Assembly: GCA_003344405.1 (NCBI GenBank)
Contig: NOWV01000009.1
Span: 1,054,001-1,118,000, forward strand
DNA: 64,000 nt
Source: Trichoplax sp. H2
Taxonomy: Eukaryota; Placozoa; Uniplacotomia; Trichoplacea
Reading direction: 5' to 3'
How positions within the stretch are numbered: position 1 is the stretch's first letter; the number at the start of each line of letters is the position of its first letter. A model generated the notes under the pieces. That model was given only the letters and a program-made list of their open reading frames with translations. It searched no databases and was not told the DNA's origin. Positions 1 to 12,854 of this stretch are shown piece by piece. The position numbers and the translations under genes were made by a program.

Positions 1-2892
1 GGGTAATATAACACAAGCATGACTCTGACTATAGCCAAATCGGGTTGTACTAATGCCTAAATTAGTATGATCTGGTAATTTTTGCCCTAAACATTTCAAG
101 GAATATATAATTTATAGCCAATTCAATTCACATTTTCAGCGTAAAACTTTCATAAAGTGCCGTAATAAATGAGATTCAGCAATGATATACCGTTAAGTTT
201 ACTTCTGATAGGAATAATAGATTCTGAAATTACGGCGTTTCCATTTTGGCTATGGTAGGTCTAAGTTAAAAGAGAAAGCATTAAAAATGATTTAGTGTGT
301 TTTTCGTTTTAAAACGAGCAATTTATCTTTGATATTGCTATGATTTAGGGAATAATCTCATCTTGAGTTGGTTGTAATTATTCCCACTAATTAATAGAAA
401 CTATCAGGCATCACTTAAAATTATTCATTACCTATTTCAATATAGACAAAATCGCTTAGTAAAGTTACGTTATTATTTAATTTACTTTATTTATTTCTAC
501 GAGTTGGATAGTAATTGTTTCTATCAATTTACTATATTTTAGGCTATCTGAAAATCCGATATCGAAAAAATGGCTAGGATTCCTTTATGGAATCCTTTAA
601 TTAAAACTGTGACTATATTTCCTTCCTGTTCTCATTTTTTTCAAAGTAAAACCCGTAAAACTGTTGATCATTAATTTAGCTCATTCATTTCTGCTGATTT
701 AGTTATAATTAATCATTTCCAACAGTTGATATAGGACTAACTAGAAGAGTCTAATGTAGAAAGTGTGGACAGTATTTTCTCATGTTCTCACTTTATAAAA
801 GTTAAACTTTCCGTAAAGCTACTTCAATATTAATTTAGCTCAATTGTTAAATGGAATGTAGTCATTTCTAACTATTACGGTAAGCTATCTAGAAGCCTGA
901 TATGAAAAAAAATAGAAACCATTTCTTAATACATCTATATTATCAGAAACAAAGCCATTTAAAAAAGCTACTTGATTAATTATTAATTTAGGTCATTTGC
1001 TCTGCTCATGAATTCTGATGATATAAGAAATTTGACCATAAAAGTCTTAAGATAACCATTTGTTAACTAGAAATAGATCTCCTAACTGTTTCTAACACTG
1101 ACTGAGAGTTATTAGAAGAGCTGAATCATAAGCGATTATGTAGAAAATTTACGTGAGATGATAGATTCCATATTAAATTCGTTTCATAAGTCTTCTGAAG
1201 ATGAGATGCCTTTTATTACCTCTATCAGCAACTTATGGCTGTCTAGAAATTATAATCTAAAGATGACTATCATTTCATTTCGTTCAGTTGTCTTCGCTTA
1301 GAACCAATCATATGGTATAGAAATGGATTGCACGATTTCTATTTGCATTTTATCGTAAATATGTAATTAAATTTTATGTATGGTTGATAAATCGTTATTT
1401 GTCTTTCAATAACTAACAACGACTGGTTATTGCTCTAATTCAAGGTTATTCTACATGATTCCTATCTGCTAAGTGCTATAGCTAATTGAAAGATTTAAAC
1501 ATAGGAAGAGGTTTAAGAATGTTATAAAGTTATAGAAACTAGCTTTTTAAAATAATGACAAAAAATAGAGGCATGACAGTTCTAGCAGCAGTTATAGAAG
1601 TATAAAGTAGTTTTTTGAACTTGGCTATATCAATCCACAAAAAATTTTGTTGGAGTACTAGCTGTGTTATTAGTTTATAAGGATATGAAATTGGGAGAAC
1701 TGCTAATAAACTAATTAAATCGATCATTACTGTGAGAATTGTAATGATTTTGGCTTCTCGGAAACTAGTTAATACTTGTATTAAAGGCCATAGTGCTAAT
1801 TTTTTTCCGCTTTTTTCATGGTAACAGTTACATTAAAAGAAAGAAAGAATAGAATTATCACGATTATACTACTCACCTATTTAATTTAATATGGAATTTT
1901 ATTGAGAAATTTTTAGTCTATAACTTTTATCAAGGATATTTAAAGTTGGCTGAGTTAAGGTAAATCGTACTACAGTATTTCGATTCGATATTTTTTATCA
2001 ATATAATCAAAAGATAGATTTAAAATCATGTACTGTACAACTGTTTAGCTTATGAAACATTTTATCGTCAAACACGCAGTATTTTATATTATAGCTGAAT
2101 AGTTTCATTGTAGTTGATCATTGTGAAATTAGATCAGTTGCCCGGATATATTATTTGATAGTACTCCATTTTAATACATTTTATCACATCATTGAATGAT
2201 GGTTATTATTTTGCGTGGTCAAGCATTTTGGTATAAATTTACTTTCTAACAATATAATGTAAATACAATTAAAGATTATACAATTTGATAATTTTGATCG
2301 TCTTAAGGTACTTCAATTTGATATTTTGGATAGGCGTAATCCTAGGATAGAATCCTAGCTAATATACTGTACAAACAGTCCATAGAATTTGAAAATTTTC
2401 CTTCATAAATCTAATATTGCGCTAGCTACGCTAGATTCTAGTCTATAACTACATAATCAAATTATAGCTCACTATAGGCATAGGATTACTTAAGTCCTAT
2501 TATACTTGATGCTTATGAATGATAGCTGCAGCGCTTCATTTTAATCGGTATAATCAAATTATTGAATCCGAGTTATCATATTATACAACTGCTAATTAAT
2601 AAGAAATTTGATCAGTAAAATTAGGTCAATTCCTGATTTCGAATTGCCTAATGTGATTAAAACGGATGGATATGAAATTAGTATATCACAGTTTTAGTAG
2701 TATATTTTTGAATGATTTCTATCGATGCGATCCCAGCCTAATATTATTGATTTGTCGTTATAATGCATCTTCTATGAAATAATTATCCTTAAACTCGTAC
2801 ATTTATTCTACTATAATGTATTGGAAAGAGTTATAAATTCATTTAGAAGAATCGATTTATAAATAGCCTTAAGAAGGATGACTAATTTCAGC
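1..2892. other. AT-rich stretch without recognisable gene
   Basis: No open stretch with plausible splice sites and conserved-looking protein was found on either strand. The only structure noted is a diverged tandem repeat around 540-1060. The stretch may be intergenic or belong to introns of genes outside the window. Confidence 0.5.
540..1060. repeat. Diverged tandem repeat, about three units of roughly 155 bp
   Basis: The phrase TTAATTTAG(C/G)TCA recurs near 673, 831 and 982. Each copy is preceded by an AAA-CT(G/A)-rich segment and followed by similar AT-rich text with TTCT and TATC phrases. The copies are clearly diverged, so this is an old tandem duplication and not a young satellite. Confidence 0.35.
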
Positions 2893-3865
2893 TCAATGGT
2901 TTAACCGGTTTAAACATGAAATCCAATTCGATAACTTTACTAAGAATCATTTTTATACTGGGTAAATGATTCACGACTTGGCGATTACGTTTTCTTTTTC
3001 AAATTCGACTTTACATTGCTTCCCTACTCACCACATAGTAATTTAATAACTACAGTAAGTAGGCCTACCCCTGTAGCCATAACAACAATTATCATCAGCA
3101 GCAACTATAAATTAATTCTACAGGATATCGATTCGAAATTTCTGTTGCCATTTAACAACACATAGAAAATGATCATTTGAACAAGATTAAACTCTAACTG
3201 ATATAGATGGATAAGTATTGAATGGATTGGTAGGATACTTCATGAACTGATCGTAGATAAAATTGAGAGAATAAAGTGATGACATTGAATAGTTAATCTT
3301 ATCGCTTATCGAGTGCATGGTGCTATCTAATTGGCTTAAATTTAGTAGGGAGTTATAATGTTAAGACTAGAGTTAATCGATAATGTAGGCAATACTTTAT
3401 CTAAGAGAGCTAAATTGATCAATTGTCGGCTAGATTAAAAATCAGAGAGTTGATAAATCCCACTAACGATATAGCTTGAAATTTACAACTTGTTCCTATC
3501 CTTCAACGAAGTTTGGAGATAAAAAATATTTTTCAAATTCAATTGGAGTTAGCTGGTAATTGTTGGTATTTTATCATAGTAAACAAATCAACTCGGTTAA
3601 AAATACTGTTGTTTAACTATTTGTTCCTACTCAATACGGTAGGGATGACTCCTTCAACCTTTCCATAGCCATGTATAAAAATGACTCATAGTGCCGCTTG
3701 TACTATCAACCGGATTGATGACAACAATTTTTCCACTTACCGGCTTAACAGGCGCATAATTCGATGGTCGATTTAATTTCTGCTTAGGTCGATGATACAT
3801 GTTCATGCATGTGAAAAAGTTAACGTGGTCAAGAACCGATTTTAAATTCTTTTTCTCATCTACAT
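2893..3865 (-). CDS. C-terminal exons of an unidentified single-pass membrane protein
   Basis: I do not recognise this protein. Three minus-strand exons join with consistent phases. 3865-3741 starts after a CTAG acceptor in phase 1 and reads DVDEKKNLKSVLDHVNFF and onward to NYAPVKP, ending at a strong gtaagt donor. 3104-3032 has a TTATAG acceptor and encodes 24 residues that are almost all hydrophobic (LLLMIIVVMATGVG and onward), a clear transmembrane helix, ending at a gtgagt donor. 2939-2893 encodes a short basic tail, VKLSNWISCLNRLNH, and a TGA stop. If the first intron is retained the frame stays open to a TGA at 3654 and gives a different C-terminus (ending HFYTWLWKG), so two isoforms are possible. 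The upstream exons and start codon were not found in the 1.4 kb before NSA2. Confidence 0.5.
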
Positions 3866-5269
3866 CTAGGCTCTCATCCCTTCATCAATCATCTTAAATT
3901 GGACGTTATTTCTTGTAGAAAAATAACTGTATATTATATAAGATTGCTTTGGAACGTTACTGTATTTAAAATTGGATTTAAAACAAACAATAGACGGAAT
4001 AATTATCCTTGTCATTTCTTTGTATCTTCATCGAACAAAGGTATTGACATAATTTGTTTATAAGACAACAGTATGACGTTGCTAATAGAGAATGGATCGG
4101 TGACTTGTCTTATTACTATGACATAGTTCATTTTGTAGTATTATTACATTATTTTATTAGAATGGGGCAAAGGATGATGTTAGGGAGAATCCAGTTATAA
4201 TCAATAGATGGACTATAACAAGCATATGACAGATTCTGGATAGAAACAATGAGCTGCTTGTAAAATGCGCATAATATCCTGTAGAATATGCTTTGATAGG
4301 TAACATATACATACGCAGATCAATTGAAACTGGCATCTATAATAAATCATAGACTATCAGTTTATTGTGAACAAATGCGTAGATTAAGACATGTAGGTAA
4401 AAAATATTTCATTAAATTACTTTGCGTTTTGTAATTATATGAAAGATCAATTGAAGCTGCTATAACTAATAATCCTATGCAACCAGTGTAAGAGAACACA
4501 CAGATAACTAAGATGGCAGAACATCAGCGTCATCTAGCAGGAACACTCTGTATTTGTAGGCCTATCGATGCGATAGAACAGACTGGATTGCTCTAAATTG
4601 CTGCTTTTTTACTTCCAAAGAAGTTGTTCCTTGTAGTATGCCCATACTATGCTAATAATAAATACGCAGATGCATGTAATGCATATAAAGGATTAGTCCT
4701 GCTGAGAAAGTGGAAGAAGCTTAAATTCAATGCTTTTTAATATGCTAAATTTGTTATGCCTCTGATTTACATATGAATGTTATAGTTATATACTGAGCTA
4801 AGATGCTAACAGATATCTACGATAGCATGAAATATGTACAACATGACTGATAACGCGCTCAATTTTATCCGATATCGGCCTCGGTTGTTACCAAGCTATC
4901 AAGTAACATATTTGATAACTCGACTGCAAAATTTACTGCATATAAATCATGATCGGATAAAAATTCAATGGTATGGTAAAAACCTAGGGAGCACGTTTAG
5001 CTTCAATTAATGGCTACCATATAAGTTGCCCTGCCATATTGCTGATAAGAAAGTGTAAATTATGTCATCCAATTAATCATAATCATATCATCATTGATTC
5101 CAAGAATTCTTGCGGTATCATTTTATAATATCGATGGAGTAAGCAAGCCTTAGACAATAAAACTGCCCCATTTATTAGTTACTGTTGAATTTTATTTACA
5201 AATTGTCTGAAATGTGATCGTATGACAAAATTATAAAATTTCTCGTTATAAATAGTATCTACATGAGCC
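3866..5269. other. Spacer between the unidentified membrane gene and NSA2
   Basis: No convincing exon was found. The 5' exons of the membrane protein gene at 2893-3865 should lie here if its introns are of normal size, but none could be supported. A short imperfect inverted pair (ATTTTATCCGAT near 4862 and ATCGGATAAAAAT near 4952) is the only structure noticed. Confidence 0.4.
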
Positions 5270-8200
5270 TTATACTAATAAAACAGCATTAATGCAACCA
5301 TCATTTTCTGGATTATTCGTTACTTGCGCATATTTGCCTATATACGAGTACATGCAAGCACAATCATCATGAGTAGGAGATAGGCAAGTAAGGTTGTTAA
5401 AATAACTAAAGAATTGCAAATTCTGTAAATCTGTTTTGCTGATATATGCGTATGTTTACTCACCCCAAACTACTTTACCGCCTTGAGTTACTAAACCGAG
5501 TTCACTTACATTGACCTAGTCAATTTGAAGGAATAAAGAAGTTGTTAAGGATATTACTTACAAATCCTTAATTATATTAATATGCTACAGGCATGATCTG
5601 CTAAGTTCGGCTAATACAAAAATATAGATTCTATGCGTTGTGTTAAAGCCTATACGACGTGGTGTTAAATCCATACAAACCTCTACGACAGTTCCTTTGG
5701 TGATAACTCCCAATTGGGTAAACATGGGAGATTGAGGATTCTTTTTGACTCCAATAATTGGAAGGCAAAATGTAGCTTTCAACTAGTAATGGAATTATGT
5801 TTTAATAAGTTATTAGTTTTATATATAACTCTAAACTAGAAGCATTTCTCATTGCAAACTTACTTCAGGATGAGTAACATGAGCTTTCTTAAAACGTAAC
5901 CCCTACAAGATTAAAAATTGTCCGTTTATGCCTGATTAATATTAAAGAAAGTTGACAAATACTTATGTGCTAACCAGAACTAGTATACTGTAGATTCTAA
6001 AGTTAACTAAAATTAATACCATAGGTCTTATGAATCGTTCGAATTTAGCAGGTTTTCTGGTAAAGTTTTCTCCAACATAGCACGCCTTGGTAATCATTCT
6101 TTTCCAGCCTTTTTCTGATGTTGTAACGTTGAATATGTTTTGAATGGTGATAGCATTAATACATTAATACAGGCGACAATCCTTAAAATAGACAAAACTA
6201 AAGAGCACTACGAAGGTAATATATAGAGTAAATTAGATATTTTTGATGATTAGTAGCTTACTTCTGCTTTTGCCAGTTCGAAGAACTTTAAATACCTCCT
6301 CTTCGCCAACGGCACGCACCTTTGGCAATGGCACAGTCCATTTACCCTAACGGTTGTTGAAATAGATCAATTTAGCATTATCGTTATAAGTAGCATTGAA
6401 GAACAATGCTAATTAACTGTTTATGGAAAGTAAATCTTCTTACAGCCTTCTCTTTCCGCTTCTGCTTAACCATATTACTAAGAATTTTAGCGCGACTTTG
6501 GCCTTCTCTGAAGTGATATACAGTACATAATTAAACTGCTAGAATACTTAGATTTACAAACATAAAATATAGTACGTTTATAACGAAGCAATGAGTTTCG
6601 ATGCTGAAGTAGTTCTTACCTTTCCAACAGATAGGCTGGTACAGCACCTTCAGGAACTGCATCTTCTTTCTTTGTTTTGCTTTTCTTCTTTTCATGCATC
6701 TTGAGTCTACCATAATAAATGAAGTATTATTTCTTTGTATGTATATCAACAATTGAGCTATCGATCATAACGTAATATTGTCATACATGCATTGGAACAA
6801 ATTATCAAGATTTGCTAACAGAGTCTATACTACTTGATTTCTATTAATCCGCTATAAATTGGAGTCAACTTACGTCTTTTGCATCTGTACTTTCTCGGAA
6901 TATCTTTGTTTATGATAAAGCTTAGCTCTAAAAGTATTGATAGGCAATAAGATTCACTTTACAAATATATAGCAAATGGAGTTTAGCAGCCGGCTGGTAA
7001 ATGGACATAATATAATAATAATTCAAATTTGATCAGATCAGTAGGTATAAGGTGACGTAGATGACTTACTTTATGCCCTTAAGTTTCTTGGCTTTTTGTG
7101 CTAAAGCATGGGGTTTCCTAGCTTCTCTTTTCCGCCTATAAAAGAGTAATAAGATAATTGGAAAATTAAAAAATTTTTAACATACCGCGATAAGTACATT
7201 TGATTTATGTTTGGTTATTACTGCGTAGAATTATTGCAAGCACCAATTGTGTATCAGCCAATATGAAACAGGTTGGAAAATAATATTATCCCTGGTATCA
7301 TTACAGTAATTCGGATAAAGTTGAACGAAATCTAATCTACAGTACTTATTACTTTCAATGCATCTTAAATGACAACAGAATAGATTTACTGTGAGCTACA
7401 ATCATTATTTCTTATGGATATTATAAGCATACTGCTAATACTTTGATCATTATACTGTATTAAGTATTGTTGATATAAAGTGTCCTGCTGTACATTTAAT
7501 ACTGTGATGAGTACAGTCGAATATGAAATCGATTCTGCTCTCATAGGTAGCACTACCCCTAGTATTATTACAGGTTGTAAAAGTGACTGGAATTTAATCC
7601 ATTTATGACTTTCTTGATCTCCTATATCTTCAATAATAACAGAATAAGGCTGCTATTTAATAGGATCGCCATTTTATAGTGTATTATAAGTATCCTGCTG
7701 TATATTAATACTATGATGAGTACAGTTGAGTATGAAAGAGATTCTGCTCTGGTACGTAGCACTACCCCTGGCATCATTACTGGTCGTAAAAGTGAATGGA
7801 ATTTAATCCATTTATCACTTTCTTGATCTCTTATATCTTCAATAATAACAGAATAAGGTTACGATTTCATAAGATTGCCATTTTATATTATAAATATCCT
7901 GCTGTATATTAATACTATGATGAGTATCGTTACTGGTCGTAAAAGTGACTGGAATTTAATCCATTTATGACTTTCTTGATCTCCTATATCTTCAATAATA
8001 ATAGAATAAGGCTACGATTTAATAGGATCGCCATTTTATAGTGTATTATAAGTATCCTGCTGTATATTAATACTATGATGAGTACAGTTGAGTATGAGAG
8101 AGATTCTGCTCTGGTACGTAGCACTATCCCTGGCATCGTTACTGGTCATAAAAGTGAATGGATTTCAATCCATTTATGACTTCCTTCGTCTCCTATATCT

Positions 8201-8521
8201 TCAATAATAACAGAATAAGGCTACTATTCCATGCAATTGCTATTTTTATAGACTACTATAAGAGAATTTGGGTATTTTGATCGTCTTTGTCATGTTCAAG
8301 GACACTCGCTTAGCTCGAACACGCTGTACACCACTTACATTCTTTCAAAGTGATCCAAACGTTGGCCATGGCGTTTCCTGGCCAATTCGATATATTCGTT
8401 TTGAGGCTAGAAGAATTATGCAGTCATGATATTCATGCAAGAATAAATTGAACCATCATCTATACAGCCATTATGATATAATGATAGAATAGTAACTGAA
8501 TATGGATACTTTACTCACCAT
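5270..8521 (-). CDS. NSA2: NSA2 ribosome biogenesis protein (TINP1), 12 exons, 260 aa
   Basis: NSA2 is a nucleolar factor of pre-60S ribosome assembly and carries an S8e-like beta domain at its C-terminus. Exons in order: 8521-8519, 8406-8339, 7135-7070, 6927-6874, 6706-6620, 6507-6444, 6346-6262, 6114-6020, 5902-5864, 5782-5681, 5515-5464, 5337-5270. All phases close and the sum is 783 nt, or 260 aa, the same length as human NSA2. Recognisable family segments: [18 protein letters not shown] at the N-terminus, [77 protein letters not shown] and the C-terminal [14 protein letters not shown]. The first exon contributes only the ATG, which is followed directly by gtgagt. The 1.2 kb intron between exons 2 and 3 holds a tandem repeat. 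Identification is secure. Confidence 0.95.
7482..8260. repeat. Tandem repeat inside NSA2 intron, about 206 bp x 4
   Basis: Units begin near 7482, 7690, 7896 and 8052 with TCCTGCTGTA(C/T)ATTTAATACT-like text. They share ATGATGAGTACAGT, TGGAATTTAATCCATTTAT and CTTCAATAATAACAGAATAAGG. The third unit lacks about 50 bp in its middle (from GAGTA to the TTACTGGTCGT segment). Identity between units is high by eye, which indicates recent expansion. No open reading frame runs through the array. Confidence 0.85.
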
Positions 8522-9507
8522 GGTGTTCAATATTCAAGTCGGTCTAAGGTCAAGTCCAAAAGAAATAGTCTGTATACTCTAGTATCGTTTACCTTTATAC
8601 AACAACTCATACAATGGATATATAATTGTCGATTTTATACAGGAATAGTAGACAATCTACAGTGATTTCAATCGATGATTTAAGGTAGATTCTACTGGAA
8701 GATGGAGAAGAATTAATGGAACAGCCAAGTCGCAATGGAGGCAGTGCTTCCACCTTGCCACGTTATTTCGTAAGTGAGCTGCAGTTGCCAACGAATTTTG
8801 ACTACTACCGTATTGCTCTTGACTAGTGTTTGGTCACCACTACTCAAGATTGTCCTCGTTCAGCTCATCTTTTAGCGTCATCGTTGATTGCATTCTTGCC
8901 GCTGCACTCGGTAACTATGGTACTCAATCATTGCTCTACTTCCATACTGTACTGTATTAGGAGTACGCCGGTCGGTAGGTTGACTTCAAGGGTAATCCTA
9001 AGGCCGATAGGTCAAATGTAAGCCTCGCCATACTAAGTCAAGTACTAGTCTCTATCATGGATAAAGTGCCATACAGTACGCTACAATTCTCCACAACTTC
9101 TGGTGTCTAGTCAATACACTATATTTGTACCAAGACGGTCGTTGGAGCTCCATCCTCTAAACTATAAGTATATGTATAATTATATCTATCTACATACGTA
9201 ACAATAAATAGAATAAGATATAGACGTAGATAGTCCTGGATAAACTACGTATTGTATAATATTGTATGAAGACGATCGTTCCTGCTAGTTGAAACTAGCA
9301 TTCTCCATTTTCGAGGCGATACAGAGATAGATATTAACACCCGATGAAGACGTAAATCGAAGATAGGCGAAAGTATTGATCGCATATCTTAGAGGAATAT
9401 CTTGCAATCGACTCTGCATATTGTTGGGTAGATCGTACGGTATATCTTGGAAGGATACTGGATGACAGTTACAAGCTGCAGATTCGGTATTCTACAAATC
9501 TTCCACA
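8522..9507. promoter_or_regulatory. Divergent intergenic region between NSA2 and IDNK
   Basis: About 1 kb separates the two oppositely transcribed start codons, so both promoters and 5' UTRs must lie here. No TATA box or other specific element could be assigned. A 63-codon open frame at 8830-9021 lacks splice context and conserved features, so I do not call it a gene. Confidence 0.4.
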
Positions 9508-10782
9508 ATGATTTTTATCGTTATGGGTGTAAGCGGATGTGGCAAGTACGTATAAATTACGAATAGAATAAGCTAATTTATAATTTAGTAACAGGTCTAG
9601 ATTTGCATTTGGCCTCATAAGCCCCCATTATGGTCCAACAAAGTTACTTTTGCTTAATGTATATTCATTGTGCTGCCTTGAGCAATCTGAGTTCTACAAC
9701 TTAGCAAAGAATTCATTTTTCTTTCTATAGGACTACTATAGGTAAAGCGTTAGCAAAGAAGGTAATAGACATTATGAATCAAGTTTGCTCAATACAGTAC
9801 TGTATATATATATATGTTCAGTAATACCCTATATTTGCAATATTGCTATAATTTACAATACTTAATGCATTTTAATCTCTTAAATGTAATTACGTAAAGT
9901 ACCATACTAGTGTTTTGAGAAGGGTACTTTTTATATTGTAGTCTATTGATGATGATTCGCTACTTTGCCATATACGTGTATGTAGATAGGATGCCTCTTT
10001 GCCGATGGTGATGATTTTCATCCACCGGCAAATGTCAATAAAATGAAATCGGGAATACCATTGACTGATCAGGTATCCTATCCTAGATGATATTACCACC
10101 TTTTTACACGTTAACAAATTAAACAACATGATTGCAACTCCAATTTTCTGTATCCGAATTGAATTTTTTACAAATTAAAACGCTACTAATGTTGTTTTCA
10201 TATGATACTTTAATTTTATAGTCATTTATGATATTCAATTATGCGTACATATTCATCATTTTGCATGATTTAATCACTACATTTAGGATCGTACTCCTTG
10301 GTTACAAACGCTCAATAGACTAATCCAAGAGTAAATTATGATCTTATAAATTTTGATTTTAGGGTTTATAAAATCAATATTAACTAGGTGTTTGTATAAT
10401 ATAATTTCTACATTATCTTAAGCTAATGGTAAAATGTAGCTACTCAGCGTACCTTTGTTTAATCTACAGATGGTCTCAGCAACAATTATCTGCCGTTCTA
10501 GCATGCTCTGCTTTAAAAAAAAGCTATCGCATGATCTTGCTAGGCAATATTGGTTGTGGAAAGATTCGCGTTATTTACTTGAAGGGTTCATTTCAGCTCA
10601 TCAAGGATAGGATGGTACAAAGAAAGGATCATTTCATGCCCATAGCCTTGCTACAATCACAATTTGATACCCTTCAGGAACCTGGTGAAGACGAAAACTA
10701 CGTTTTTGCTATTTCTATCGATAATGACCCTTCTACCATCGTACAGTTGATTTGTACGCAAAGTTTCATCAACACGCAGTAA
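9508..10782 (+). CDS. IDNK: Gluconokinase (IDNK/GntK type), 5 exons, 170 aa
   Basis: Gluconokinase phosphorylates D-gluconate to 6-phosphogluconate with ATP and feeds the pentose phosphate pathway. It is a small P-loop kinase of the shikimate-kinase-like fold. Exons: 9508-9545, 9731-9761, 9986-10072, 10287-10330, 10470-10782. Phases close and give 170 aa (human IDNK is 187). The Walker A loop GVSGCGKTT is at residues 7-15. It is followed by the substrate segment FADGDDFHPPANVNKM, GIPLTDQDRTPWL, the LACSALKKSYR motif, YLKGSF and GHFMP-type DHFMPIALLQSQFDTLQEP. All of these are hallmarks of the family. The gene is convergent with the paracaspase gene and divergent from NSA2. The last exon alone carries the C-terminal 104 residues. 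Identification is firm; gluconate specificity is inferred from family membership. Confidence 0.9.
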
Positions 10783-12204
10783 TTTAATGTACTATAGATA
10801 GCTGAAAATTACAAAGCTTTCCATGATAATAATATTTTTAGACATTCAATGATGGCTAATTGGAATTTCATCAATTTTTAAAAAAGTTGAACTTAGCAAT
10901 CACACACCAACCGTATTAAGTGATCATAGGGTTGAGAATGACGCACGTTAATCGATATCTAATTTATTATTATCACCGTACTTGACCATACAAAATGTGT
11001 ATATCATATATACTTTCATTGTTGTAATAATAATATAAATTAGTACACGTGCACTTGCAAATATACGCGAATATCAAGTTACGCCTGATATTTTACCAAG
11101 TTATGCTATAACAATTGTTTATATGCAAATTCTATCACCAAAAGCAGGGAAAGAGTTTATTTTAATTATTATAATTATCAGTTATGTATACTATGTCATT
11201 TTATGCACGAAGAAAATGATCCTAATATGAAATTATACATTAAAATGAATGAAAATTTCTTAAAAATAAATACACGTAAAGCCTAAATTATAATTAAATA
11301 GATATCTTTATAATTAGTTCCTATATTGAATTCTACAGCAGTTTAATACTTCAATTTGTTATGTTTCTATCAAAAGATTCTTAGAATAGATTGATATACG
11401 CGCAAATGTAATGATAATTATTATACATATATATATATATTATACGAATATATGTACAAATATAACTAGACTTACATTACATACATTAATGAGCCTCATA
11501 CAATACAGCGACATAAATTTACGTGAAAACAAATAATATAATTTCTAGTAGTATACGCAAACATTCAATTTCTCTTAGACGCAATTATAATCATGATCAT
11601 CAGTGATTACTACAGAAAGGATGAAAATGTAATCGTAATATAATAATTTCTTTACCATATACATGCTTGAAAATGTGATTATAATTATAACTTATACAGG
11701 GCAATGTAGCATATTGAATAATATGACTATTAAAGGCCTTGTATACATAGCATTAAACGATTACAATTAATAATATTGTGATGACAATCTAACGCTTAAC
11801 ATAAATTAATTACAATATTATGAATCCAATACATGAAACATGAGCTAATGAACTATATTATTCCAATATTTTCAGTTTATATCAAACCGTAACGTAAGAC
11901 TGTCGTATGCAGAGCTGCTATAGTAATTTATCATGCATTAGATTATTGTTTATAAACCCATAGAAATATTATTGATATACATAACATTTTGTGATATTGA
12001 CGGTACATCTTATATCTGCAGCAGTTAAAATTTAAAATTTTAATATTCTTATTACTATTAAAATTGTTCATGCTTAAAAATACAGAGTAATCAATGATTT
12101 ACACAGATTCATTATTAGCTATCGTTGCTTATCACTTGAGTGAGATTATCGTCTTTGTAGTCACGATAAATTCTTCTAAAAATGAGAAATAATTTCATTC
12201 GATC
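10783..12204. other. Convergent intergenic spacer, AT-rich
   Basis: This region lies between the stop codons of IDNK (+) and the paracaspase (-) or its possible alternative last exon. It is strongly AT-rich, with a short TA dinucleotide run near 11428-11450. No coding exon or RNA gene was recognised. Confidence 0.5.
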
Positions 12205-12372
12205 TCAACCAAATGCATTCCAAATAGTTTCTTTGACTTCTTGAAATTCTACAAAATTAGTCCAATTTCGTATCGTACAAATAGGGGGAATACTCATTTT
12301 GAGAAATTGTCGAATACGTCGCCCTCCACATTTACCGGTGTATATCACTACTTCTATAAAACCACCAGTACC
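12205..12372 (-). CDS. Possible alternative 3' exon of the paracaspase gene
   Basis: Downstream of the MALT1-like gene, a TTAG acceptor is followed by a 55-codon open frame (GTGGFIEVVIYTGKCGGRRI and onward to ETIWNAFG) ending in TGA. It starts in phase 0. The last assigned MALT1 exon contains a phase-0 donor, NIE followed by gtagaa, so splicing from there would replace VETTVS and extend the C-terminal Ig-like region by about 48 residues. There is no recognisable domain in the extra piece. It could equally be an unrelated open frame. Confidence is low because nothing beyond splice phase and compositional plausibility supports it. Confidence 0.35.
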   Translation of the reverse strand, partial: GTGGFIEVVIYTGKCGGRRIRQFLKMSIPPICTIRNWTNFVEFQEVKETIWNAFG

Positions 12373-12854
12373 CTAACATTTACAATATCGTTACCAAATT
12401 TTTAGTATTTGTGTTATATCAGCATTGAATGGACAAACATAATCACAACACATGTGTACACGAGTCCACAATGCCATGCAATAGAAGTAATCTATCTATA
12501 TATGCTATGTTCAAGGAAGATTAAAAATCTTTTAATTATTAATGTCTACTGACTTACTCGAATCTTTCTTAAATTTAGAAATCCGGTCGCGTTAATAACT
12601 AGATTAGGTACAAATCCCTATATAGCATTATAATTAATTTTTCAGTATAGCAGAATCGTTATTAAGATTAACCTATTAAATCGATTAAGTGTAGGTATCA
12701 AATTTTTTCACTGATACCTGTTGTTTATCAATTATGCAGGACTTAACTCTCTCTAGTTTTACGATAGTTTCATCACTCTGAATAAATAATTAATATTTGG
12801 AACACAAGCGTATATTAAACAATTGCATTCATAAATTAGTTCAATAAATTTACA

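Noticed and set aside
9780-9830. TA-rich run in an IDNK intron as a regulatory or origin element (also at 11428-11450 and 27770-27790).
   Set aside because: Simple short dinucleotide microsatellites, expected in an AT-rich genome.
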